Of a stretch of DNA of 64,000 nucleotides, positions 17,774 through 25,947 are shown in pieces. Every line of letters starts with the position of its first letter. The stretch's first letter is position 1. A program made the translations under genes and the position numbers. Where the stretch lies: NCBI GenBank assembly GCA_020722685.1, contig DYKH01000010.1, positions 6,321 to 70,320 on the forward strand, read 5' to 3'. Source of the DNA: Caldithrix sp. GTDB taxonomy: Bacteria; KSB1; UBA2214; DYKH01. A model generated the notes under the pieces. That model saw nothing but the letters and a program-made list of their open reading frames with translations. It did not search any database and was not told where the DNA came from.

Positions 17774-19252
17774 TCATTCTGGCGCCCCGGAATCCTTGGC
17801 GGAGGTCTTGGCATTTTGGTTTTGTTCGATTTTTAAAGATTGCGCTCTTTTAAGCGCTTGAGCAAAATTTCCACTGACGAATTGGAACCGGTACTTCTCC
17901 TTTAGTCCTTCTTTGAACTCTTGCCTTATGGCTGTCTCGATTTCAAACCGCCTTTTAGCTAAGGCTGTTTTCAATTCCTCGGCTTTCAGTTGGGCGCTAA
18001 GGGTCTTTCGTAGAGAATCCACCTTGGCACTCACTTTGTCCCTTACCATCATCTGTGTCAAGTTATCTCTGAGCAATGCCTCCTTCATCGTCTCGACTTG
18101 TGCGCTTATTTCAGGCTCATTCTGAATGCCCAATTCCAGTGCATGTTGACCCAAGAGATGTTGTTCGGCTATGGAGGAAAATTGCTCGTCAAAATCGAGG
18201 ATGGTTTGCGGCGCTCTTTTGCGGTTCTCAAAAAGCTCCGACACCCTTATGACGCCCCCATCGTATCGCGCCAGGGCTTGAGCCAGGTCCTGCTCGTTTA
18301 GGACTGAAAAGTCCAACGCCTTAAAAACCGAGGTCTTTTCATCGGCGCCGACTTGAGTAAAGATGGCTTTTCTTACCGCATCGAAAAACTGATAATTGTA
18401 CTTTTGCCGTAGATCACTGAAACGCTTGTCCACTTCCTGCTGAATATTGTGCCGTCTGGTTCGATACAACGTTTTCCAAATTCTGTCCCGGAGCTCGTCA
18501 AACGAAGGCACAGGGACATGACGCTGCTCGCCTTTGTACAAGATATAATACCCTTCATAGCCGCGAAACGGCTTCGAGTAAGCAAAATCCATCAAAGTAT
18601 CCATAACGGCGCGAAGTGCGGCGTCGCCGAGGGATTCACGAATTACGAATCCCAAGTCCCCTCCCTTTTGATTGGTGGTGATGTCTTGAGAGTAAGCTTT
18701 TGCCAAGTCCTCGAATTTTTTGCCGGACTTGAGGAGGCGATAGACAAGCTCGATAGTGTCTTTCTGCGAGCGGGCAAATTCCGGCGTGGAAGTCTTGACC
18801 ACCGGACGAATGATGTAGCGCATGTGATACTGAGGCGAGTAATTATCATAGAACTCTTTCATCAGGCTGTCGGTGATCACCTTGCCGATCATTTCCTTTT
18901 GCATGTATCGGTAGAATACGATCTTTCTCGCTTGGCTTCGGACGGTTTCCTGATAGGTGGAGTCTTTGTCCAGTCCTTTTGCCAAGGCCTCCTTTACAGC
19001 AATTCTTTCCAGCGCCTTTTTGGTTACGATGTCTTTCAAATTCTCTTCGGTCGGAAAAACCTCTGGCTTGTACTTGGTGCTCAAGAGATAGTGATCGACA
19101 TAATCATTCTCTCGCACCACACCGCCGTCAAATTTTGCCAAGACCGGATTTGGCTCCTTCTTGCCGCACCTAAACTCCAGCACTCCAACTGCCACCAAGA
19201 TCGTCACGATTGATAAAATACTTTTAAATCTTTGACTCCCGCAATTGCGCAT
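17774..19252 (-). CDS. Exported SurA/PrsA-like peptidyl-prolyl isomerase
   Basis: A 492-residue envelope protein. The N-terminus is a signal sequence with a cysteine at the cleavage region (VLEFRCGKK, poor lipobox, so lipoprotein status is uncertain). A SurA-type chaperone domain follows (VLAKFDGGVVRENDYVDHYL). The parvulin domain covers about residues 145-255: MRYIIRPVVKTS, SGKKFEDLAKAYSQD, GGDLGFV, GYYILYKGEQRH. The C-terminal ~220 residues are mostly charged helices. Such proteins help outer-membrane and secreted proteins fold in the periplasm. AAAGGAAAGAG precedes the ATG. It lies downstream of the decayed LVIVD gene and the surface locus, whose products it may help fold. Confidence 0.83.
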   Translation of the reverse strand: MRNCGSQRFKSILSIVTILVAVGVLEFRCGKKEPNPVLAKFDGGVVRENDYVDHYLLSTKYKPEVFPTEENLKDIVTKKALERIAVKEALAKGLDKDSTYQETVRSQARKIVFYRYMQKEMIGKVITDSLMKEFYDNYSPQYHMRYIIRPVVKTSTPEFARSQKDTIELVYRLLKSGKKFEDLAKAYSQDITTNQKGGDLGFVIRESLGDAALRAVMDTLMDFAYSKPFRGYEGYYILYKGEQRHVPVPSFDELRDRIWKTLYRTRRHNIQQEVDKRFSDLRQKYNYQFFDAVRKAIFTQVGADEKTSVFKALDFSVLNEQDLAQALARYDGGVIRVSELFENRKRAPQTILDFDEQFSSIAEQHLLGQHALELGIQNEPEISAQVETMKEALLRDNLTQMMVRDKVSAKVDSLRKTLSAQLKAEELKTALAKRRFEIETAIRQEFKEGLKEKYRFQFVSGNFAQALKRAQSLKIEQNQNAKTSAKDSGAPE

Positions 19253-19335
19253 TTCTCTCTTTCCTTTCGTTCATTTCCTATAAGAATTCGGGACTGTCAT
19301 GGCGGACAATCCCACGCATTGTCTCAATTAGTCCC

Positions 19336-20741
19336 TCATTGCACCAAAGTCATTTTGCCCGTTAAAATTTGGCCATTGAATTGAGTCTGATAAAGATAGA
19401 TTCCGGATGGCACATCCATTCCAAGCTGGTCCCTGCCGTTCCACGTAACCTTATGCTCGCCAGCGGGCATGACGGCATCGGCGAGGGTGTCCATTTCCCG
19501 GCCACGGATGTCAAAGATGCTTATGGTGACTCGGCCCGCTGTCGGCAAGGTGAAACTAAATGATGTCGCCGGATTGAAGGGATTGGGATAGTTTTGGCCC
19601 AACTCACATCCCGAAGGTATTTGGGTATTATCCTTAATCCCAGTGATCAGGTCATTTTGCAGAATATAAAGTCCATCCTCTGCCGCCACATAGATATATT
19701 CGCCTGAAGCACAGACGCCCCGCGGAACGTCTCCGGTTTCACAGAGCGCCGCCTCTTCAGGATTTGTCGGTGTAGTGATATCGATAATACGCAAACCAAA
19801 TGGCGCATCGGCTACGTAGGCATAATTGCCTGAAACACGAATGCCCCGGGCATCATCAACTTCCTCGGTAATTGCGAATCCCACGTCCATGGGTAGGAAT
19901 GGATTACTCACATCGACGATTCGCAGCCCGGCATTCCCATATGCCACATAAGCATAATTTCCAGAAACATAAACGCCCTTTGCGTAGAAACCACTCATGC
20001 TAAGAAATCCAACTTTTACGGGTGAAGAAGGTTACTGATGTCGACGATTCGCAGACCGTCCTTTCCATTCGCTGCGTATGAACGAAACCGACGGCGGCCG
20101 GAGATGCAGGATTTTTGACGTCGATAACTGAGTCCAGCATTTTTCGTGGTAAGATCAATTACCTCACCGACCTGCGTCAAACCGGTGAATACCGGATTTG
20201 AGATTGACAGGGAATAGCTTGTGACCAATTGAAACGCCGTGGGAGCTATCGCTTGATGAATTCGTACATCCAGATCAAATGAGCGAAACTCAAAATAATA
20301 ACCGTTGCTTTCAGCAACTCGGTTAGGGTACCGAATGGAGTGAATAGCCTCTATTTTGTCCTTAGACAGGACGATGAAAAAAGGATATTGAAAGCCGGAA
20401 TCTTTCCCAAATGCAGCCCGGTTTTGGAATTCAGGCGCTCCCTCATAGGTTTCCTTATTCTGCCTTCCGATTAGGTAGGGCTTGGTGAGGTCGCCAATGT
20501 GATAAATGTTTGTTGAAAAGCCGTTCTCATTATCCCAGTCGGCACGAAGGACGAAGAGCAGGCTATCGGACGCGAACATATTTTGAACATGATCATCATG
20601 AATGTCCAAACTGGATACCTTGTGCAGTAACGGTTGTGAACGGCAGGGAACAGCTAACGGCAGGCTAAAAAACCCTACAATCAAAAAGAGAATTTCTGTC
20701 CTAAGAATGACTCTCTTCAAGTCGAATCCTGAAATTTCCAT
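19336..20741 (-). pseudogene. Decayed LVIVD-repeat surface protein with sorting module
   Basis: Two open frames belong to one broken gene. The upstream part starts at the ATG at 20741 (GAGGAG upstream), has a signal peptide, and reads to GLRIVDISNLLHP before a stop at 20016. The downstream part holds LVIVD repeats (VYVSGNYAYVAYGNAGLRIVDVSNP, IRVSGNYAYVAD) and a C-terminal FlgD/Ig-like module (ELGQNYPNPFN, VPSGIYLYQTQ). At 20019-20023 adding one base to the C-run restores SNLLHPVKVGFLSMSG. Near 20080-20135 a different frame encodes VIDVKNPASPAAVGFV, and one repeat is about 15 residues short, so at least three indels are needed. LVIVD repeats form beta-propeller-like surface domains. Decay is more likely than programmed frameshifting. 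Confidence 0.75.
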
Positions 20742-20849
20742 ACGCGCGCTCCTCATGCTTAGCTACGGATAAGCTTTTGCATGGAGCAAGATTTGGCAAA
20801 GGAATCCTGCCTTGTGCTGTAGAGGTGGAGGGGAGAATCGTTACAGTAC

Positions 20850-20884
20850 AATGCGCGACGTGCTGCAAATGCACGCCGCGCATT
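20850..20884. other. Strong stem-loop downstream of the triple-repeat gene
   Basis: AATGCGCG-A-CGTGC and GCACG-C-CGCGCATT form a 13-bp stem with one mismatch around a short loop, 47 bp after the stop at 20931. No T-run follows on the minus strand, while TTTT follows on the plus strand. It probably acts as a transcript-end or mRNA-protecting hairpin for the triple-repeat gene. Confidence 0.5.
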
Positions 20885-20930
20885 TTCCTAACTTGTCTTT
20901 ATACCCTAAAGACTTAGAGTCCGATGCATG

Positions 20931-23900
20931 TTACTTGAGGAGCATCATTCTCTTGGTAAGCACCGTAGAGCCGGAGGTCAGCTTGTAGAAATAAATGCCG
21001 CTGGAAAGCTGTACGCCGGCATCGTTCTGCCCATTCCATTTTACGGTGTGGTTGCCGACCGCAAGCTTGGCATCCACCAGAGTTCGTACCTTCTGGCCCA
21101 GCATATTGTAGATCTCTATGGCTACTTCTGCTGTCTTGGGAATGCTAAACTCAATGGTCGTTTCCGGATTGAACGGATTGGGGTAATTCGCCTGCAGCAC
21201 AAACTGATCAGCTACATCAGCAGCGCTTTTGCCCTTGACGCCGGTCGTCACTGAGAGTTGACCGCGGGGAGTCATATCAACACCCCAGTCATCCAACGGA
21301 GTTTCGGTCCGGACGGAGATGCCGATCACGTCACCGGGTTTGAAAACATCTTTGCCCTTGTTTTTCCAATATTCCCGGATTAGTGAGATCGGTTGTCCGA
21401 TTTCCAGGAAATCGAAACCCCAAGCATGTGCATTCCAGTGCAGTTTATTATCCACCAACGTTGGGTCATCGCTACCTACCGTTGGAAGCAGCCCGACGCG
21501 TTTCAAAGCGGCAGCGGAATCGGGACTCGCTACCTCCGTTTCATAGATGGTATAATCGGCGCCGGCATCCGTCTCGGTGACAACCTCGGACACGTCATAA
21601 GCGGAGTATCCCATCTCTTTGATTCCGGAGTTGTTGACGCCGCCCATTTCCGGATGTGGCGGAGTAAAGTACCCTACGCAGCCCCATTCATAGTAGGTAT
21701 CCGCTCCGATTTTATCCGTATTGGGTTGGCCTTGGCTTGCCAAATAGCCAACGGGGGTATAATGGGCCTCATAATAGTGACTGTTCGAGCCGGTGGTCGG
21801 GTCATTATCCATATCCAACAGCAAGTCGTAATAGCCTCTGGATCGGTTAATGGGCGTGCCTTCATGCTCGCGGTTATCCGCCTTGTTCGGCCAGGCAGGA
21901 CCACCGTAAAGGCGGACGAACCAGTATATCATGTCTTCATCGTATTGAACAAAGGCTTTTACTTCTTTGATATCGACTCGGTCGGAAACCGCCGCACCAA
22001 CTTCTGAAGGGAAGTAGCCGTCGACATTGTCCACCGATTCGACCAGGACTGGATGAGCCTGCCAATCGGAATCGTCACCATCGAACCGAATGCTGGATGG
22101 GCGATTTGGAATCGTCGTGACCGCCATCTCGCCTCTCGGCGTTAGATCGACTCCCCAGTCGTCGGCCGGCGTTTCGGTGCGAACGGCAATGCCAATGACA
22201 TCTCCCTCCTTGAAATAATTTTTGCCTTTGTTTTCCCAGTACTTTTTGACGGGGGCTATCGATTGTCCCATTTCTAAGAAATCATTACCCCAGGCGTGGG
22301 CATTAAACTGAATCCTGTCGTCAAGCAAGGTGGGATCGTCGCTTCCCATATTGGGAAGCAAACCATCGTGCCTAAATGCCTTGGTCGAATCCGGATCTGT
22401 TATCGCAGATTCAAAGACCGTATAATCGGCGCCGGCGTCGGTTTCAGTGACGACTTCGGAAACGTCATAGGACGAATACCCAATCTCTTTCATTCCCGAG
22501 TTATTGACGCCACCCATTTCCGGATGGGGCGGAGTAAAGTAACCTACGCCACCCCACTCGAGGTAGCTCTCGGCGCCGATCTTATCCGTATTGGGTTGCC
22601 CTTGACTTGCCAAGTAGCCGACGGGCGTGTAATGGGCCTCATAGTAGTGGCTGTTCGAACCCGTGGTAACGTCATTGTCCAAATCCAATAGCAAGTCATA
22701 ATAGCCTCGGGATCGATTAATCGGCGTTCCTTCATGCTCGCGTTGATCCGCCACATTCGGCCAGACCGGTCCGCCCCAGAAACGAACGAACCAGTAGACC
22801 ACTTCCTCGGATGCATTCATGAACGCTTTAACTTCCTTGGCGTCGACACGATCGGTGACTGCTGCGCCGACTTCTGACGGGAAATAACCATCGACGTTAT
22901 CGACCGATTCGACCAGAACAGGTAAAGAGGCCCAGTCGGAATCCTTACCATCAAAATTGATGCTATTCGGACGAACCGGGACTTCCGGGCACACTAATTC
23001 ACCGCGTGGCGTCAAGTCCACGCCCCAGTCATCAGCAGGTGTCTCGGTGCGAACGGCGATCCCAATGACGTCACCTGTATTGAAATACGATTTGCCCTTG
23101 TTTTGCCAGTATTGCTGAACCAAGGTGAGCTCCATGCCCATTTCCAGAAAATCAAAACCCCAGGCATGACCCGCCCAGTAGGATTTGTCAGTTAGCAGAG
23201 TCGGATCGTCGCTTCCCTCGTTTACCAAGGTCCCGTTCCAGGCAATGGCTTTGGCTGAATCCGGCTTAGATATCGCAGCCTCATAGATGGTATAGTCAGC
23301 GCCGGCATCGGTTTCGGTGACCACTTCAGAAACATCGTAGGATGAATAGCCGATTTCCTTTATTCCTGAGTTGTTGACGCCGCCCATTTCCGGATGAGGC
23401 GGAGTGAAATAGCCGACACATCCCCACTCCAGGTAGCTCTCCGCTCCAATCTTGTCCGTATTGGGTTGTCCTTGACTTGCCAAGTACCCGACCGGCGTGT
23501 AATGGGCCTCATAGTAGTGGCTGTTGGAGCCGGTGGTAACGTCATTGTCCAAATCCAATAGCAGGTCATAATAGCCTCTGGAGCGGTTAATCGGCGTGCC
23601 TTCATGTTCGCGTTGATCTGCGACGTTTGGCCAGGCAGGTCCGCCCCAGAATTGCATGTAGAAGTAAAGAACGTTACCCACGATCTTTGCCTTGACCTCT
23701 TTGACATCGACGCGATCGGTCACCGCTGCGCCGACTTCGGACGGAAAATAGCCATCGACGTTGTCCACTGACTCCACCAAAACCGGTTCTGCCGTCCAGT
23801 CACTGTTATCGCCATCCAAAAAGATCTGTGCCATCGATACGCCGTTCAGCATCATCAAGAAACTAAACATCACAGCGAACTGGAGTAGAAGCTTTTTCAT
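20931..23900 (-). CDS. Exported protein with three ~290-residue repeats and C-terminal sorting module
   Basis: A 989-residue surface or secreted protein. A signal peptide (1-24) is followed by three repeats at about 26-315, 316-605 and 606-895, then a FlgD/Ig-like sorting module (ANYPNPFNPETTIEFSI ... LSSGIYFYKLTSG). Each repeat opens FDGxDSDW...VLVESVDNVDG and contains HEGTPINRSRGYYDLLLD, HYYEAHYTPVGYLASQGQ and YFTPPHPEMGGVNNSG. It closes GDVIGIAVRTETPxDDWGVD. The opening and the 'KEVKA...YWFVRFW' strand resemble CBM9/DOMON-like sugar-binding domains, but I do not recognise the family. The start has a near-perfect AAGGAGGAG. It is the likely ligand-binding surface component of the LacI-TonB locus upstream. 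Confidence 0.8.
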   Translation of the reverse strand: MKKLLLQFAVMFSFLMMLNGVSMAQIFLDGDNSDWTAEPVLVESVDNVDGYFPSEVGAAVTDRVDVKEVKAKIVGNVLYFYMQFWGGPAWPNVADQREHEGTPINRSRGYYDLLLDLDNDVTTGSNSHYYEAHYTPVGYLASQGQPNTDKIGAESYLEWGCVGYFTPPHPEMGGVNNSGIKEIGYSSYDVSEVVTETDAGADYTIYEAAISKPDSAKAIAWNGTLVNEGSDDPTLLTDKSYWAGHAWGFDFLEMGMELTLVQQYWQNKGKSYFNTGDVIGIAVRTETPADDWGVDLTPRGELVCPEVPVRPNSINFDGKDSDWASLPVLVESVDNVDGYFPSEVGAAVTDRVDAKEVKAFMNASEEVVYWFVRFWGGPVWPNVADQREHEGTPINRSRGYYDLLLDLDNDVTTGSNSHYYEAHYTPVGYLASQGQPNTDKIGAESYLEWGGVGYFTPPHPEMGGVNNSGMKEIGYSSYDVSEVVTETDAGADYTVFESAITDPDSTKAFRHDGLLPNMGSDDPTLLDDRIQFNAHAWGNDFLEMGQSIAPVKKYWENKGKNYFKEGDVIGIAVRTETPADDWGVDLTPRGEMAVTTIPNRPSSIRFDGDDSDWQAHPVLVESVDNVDGYFPSEVGAAVSDRVDIKEVKAFVQYDEDMIYWFVRLYGGPAWPNKADNREHEGTPINRSRGYYDLLLDMDNDPTTGSNSHYYEAHYTPVGYLASQGQPNTDKIGADTYYEWGCVGYFTPPHPEMGGVNNSGIKEMGYSAYDVSEVVTETDAGADYTIYETEVASPDSAAALKRVGLLPTVGSDDPTLVDNKLHWNAHAWGFDFLEIGQPISLIREYWKNKGKDVFKPGDVIGISVRTETPLDDWGVDMTPRGQLSVTTGVKGKSAADVADQFVLQANYPNPFNPETTIEFSIPKTAEVAIEIYNMLGQKVRTLVDAKLAVGNHTVKWNGQNDAGVQLSSGIYFYKLTSGSTVLTKRMMLLK

Positions 23901-24043
23901 AGCTCCTCCTTTTTAGTTAAATCGGTTTGCAACCATTAATTATACGAACAATGCTTCCCTTGCTTTCACCTCCTTCCACATGGTTTTCTTTCATTCAGAT
24001 AGTGGCCGATACAAACGCAACCATCATTGAAAAGGTAACTACG

Positions 24044-24170
24044 CTTGTCAAGGGTAAGAATTGCACCCTTCTCGTCATGGCGCAGGAATCTCCTTGTGAG
24101 TATATCGTTAGGAGATGCCTGGATTCACCGGCATGACATGAAAAAATGACCCTTAACGAGTATATCACGA
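24044..24170. repeat. REP-like repeat, family 2 copy 2, as an inverted pair
   Basis: The forward half (24044-24112) matches 15005-15082 block by block: CTTGTCAAGGGTAAG, AATTGCACCCTT, GCAGGAATCTCCTTGTGA, TATATCGTTA. The second half (24113-24170), read on the complement, starts CTCGTTAAGGGTCAT and contains GTCATGCCGG-TGAAT-CCAGGCAT. The unit is therefore present as a head-to-head pair. It lies 8 bp from the lipoprotein gene stop. Confidence 0.65.
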
Positions 24171-24178
24171 GGCTTTGT

Positions 24179-25741
24179 TCAAAAGTTAAGCCATTTCATA
24201 TCCACAATGGGCACTGTCGGCGTCCCATCGAAATTCTTCCGCAAAAAGAACGAGGTCTGTGAGGTTTTTCCGCCGTCCGAGAGCTGCATTTCACTGAGCA
24301 GCTTTTCGTTTATCCATACGGGATAGCGCTGTCTCAATTCCGCCAGCTTTTCTTCCAGCCTGTGGATATGCTTTTCATGGAGTATGAAATTGTAGACACT
24401 GTTCTCATATTTGTAGAACCGGGTCGTATCCACGTCGGCTAACGGCAACTCACGCCAACGGGTATTAAAAAACTCCCGCATTTCCTGATCCGTTACGTCC
24501 AAATCCTTTACTTCAGACATCCGATAGACATCATAGGTCCATTTTTGCTCCCAAATCCTCAGATCATTGATAACGTTTGCCGAGTCGGCAAAACCGTCTT
24601 TTTCGGCTATGCCGACAAACATTTCATTCTTTAACATGGTGCCTATTTCTGTTATCAATCTCTCCTTGAAATCATCGAACGATTTACTCTGTTTGAGCGG
24701 CGTGCGGTAATAATTCAGGTACCGCAAATAATCCTCGACTGTCTTGTCCCCATTTTTACTCGTCAGCAACGGCGCGTTGCACAGTCCCTTCAATTGGAGC
24801 AAATAGCTTTTTGCCGTATCGGGCGCATTCTTGACGACATCGACAATGGATTTTCGATCCGACAGGCCGTCGCCGTACCATTGAAAGAGGGCCGGTGCGA
24901 TTTGATCTACGATTCTGGAGTTGACTCGCACATCAAGCGGCGTCAAGATCGAATCCATGATCACGTGGACAATGCTGTCCGCGGCAATGTCATGCAGGCG
25001 CTGATACATTTGCTTTCTTTTCGCCCCGTATTGCAGCTCTTCAACCTTGATCCCATGGAGATGGATATCGAGTATCTGCGCCAAAGCGTATCCACTGCCG
25101 TAGGGAATGGGATCTGAGACCTTGCCGACCTCCAGATTCTTTATCTTGTCAAAGACCTCCGGTTTGAGGTCGAGATAATCGACCCAGTCGGTCTCAAAAA
25201 ATTTCTTCTCTTTTAACTGAACCTCTGCCGAGGCGATTCTTTTCTCGACAAAATCTTCCAAATTGGACTGACGTGCTTGAACGAGGGCCTTTTGCGCTTC
25301 TTCCAGAGTCGCCGTTGGCCAGATGATCATTCGCCACCTTATCGAACCCTTCTTGATCGCATCTTGCAGCTTTTCTTCTGGAATATTGACTCGGCTGTGG
25401 ACGTGCTTCTTGAAAAACGCCTCCAACAAGTCATTTCGGCGACGGTTGGCAACTCGCGAGGTTACATAGGGCGTCTTGTGAAATCCCAGTCGAAACCCTT
25501 CGTTGGCCAACAGGAGTTCTTTGATCATATAGTCCAGATAAGTACGTCTCGGATTCTGGCCGCGCCGTAAAGGAGCAAAGCTGAATTCGAAACTGTATCT
25601 AAACTCACTGGCAGTAATAACCCGCTCACCGACTTTGGCAAGGATTTGCTCAGTTAGTGATTCCGGCTTTTTCTTTCTTGCACAGGAGAATATTATCAAA
25701 CCACAAAGAACGAATATTGCTATTTTGGACAGGTTTTTCAC
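24179..25741 (-). CDS. Parvulin-like lipoprotein
   Basis: A 520-residue envelope lipoprotein. The N-terminus is a clear lipoprotein signal (IFVLCGLIIFSCARKKK, Cys at position 20). A SurA/PrsA-type N-domain follows (ILAKVGERVITASEFRYSF ... YLDYMIKELLLANEG), then a degenerate parvulin domain (RWRMIIWPTATLEEAQKAL, DLKPEVFDKIKNLEVG, IPYGSGYALAQILD). The GGDLG loop is missing, so it may be a chaperone without isomerase activity. The remaining ~250 residues are helical. The start is GTG with no evident ribosome-binding site. It sits between the 1237-residue surface protein and the triple-repeat protein, which fits a dedicated folding factor. Confidence 0.78.
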   Translation of the reverse strand: MKNLSKIAIFVLCGLIIFSCARKKKPESLTEQILAKVGERVITASEFRYSFEFSFAPLRRGQNPRRTYLDYMIKELLLANEGFRLGFHKTPYVTSRVANRRRNDLLEAFFKKHVHSRVNIPEEKLQDAIKKGSIRWRMIIWPTATLEEAQKALVQARQSNLEDFVEKRIASAEVQLKEKKFFETDWVDYLDLKPEVFDKIKNLEVGKVSDPIPYGSGYALAQILDIHLHGIKVEELQYGAKRKQMYQRLHDIAADSIVHVIMDSILTPLDVRVNSRIVDQIAPALFQWYGDGLSDRKSIVDVVKNAPDTAKSYLLQLKGLCNAPLLTSKNGDKTVEDYLRYLNYYRTPLKQSKSFDDFKERLITEIGTMLKNEMFVGIAEKDGFADSANVINDLRIWEQKWTYDVYRMSEVKDLDVTDQEMREFFNTRWRELPLADVDTTRFYKYENSVYNFILHEKHIHRLEEKLAELRQRYPVWINEKLLSEMQLSDGGKTSQTSFFLRKNFDGTPTVPIVDMKWLNF

Positions 25742-25799
25742 AAGAACTATGAGTACACATTCAGTAATGAATATTCAATCCGAATTATTCAGAAAACCC

Positions 25800-25870
25800 G
25801 GTCACAAGGATACCAGTCACGAAGAGACGAAAACATCTGCCCTGACTTTGTGCCCAGTATCTTTGTGGCC
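25800..25870. repeat. Palindromic intergenic repeat, family 3
   Basis: The left arm is GGTCACAAGGATACCAGTCA. The complement of the right arm is GGCCACAAAGATACTGGGCA. The two arms pair over about 25 bases around an A-rich centre. This resembles the widespread 'accacaaagacacaaag' class of non-coding repeats. It lies between the large surface protein and the parvulin-like lipoprotein. Confidence 0.65.
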
Positions 25871-25947
25871 AATGCGTTTTCCAGACCCGAAATGATCTCT
25901 CAGTCCTGAGTCGTCACGAAGATACTGACAACACTCAGGCAAGTAGC

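Noticed and set aside
21393..22007. Long plus-strand open frame (204 codons) opposite the triple-repeat gene
   Set aside because: It mirrors the codon structure of the real minus-strand gene, recurs in each repeat, and shows no domain or ribosome-binding site.
20931..23900. CRISPR or minisatellite signal from the repeated DNA
   Set aside because: The period is about 870 bp in a continuous reading frame with silent differences; these are protein domain repeats.
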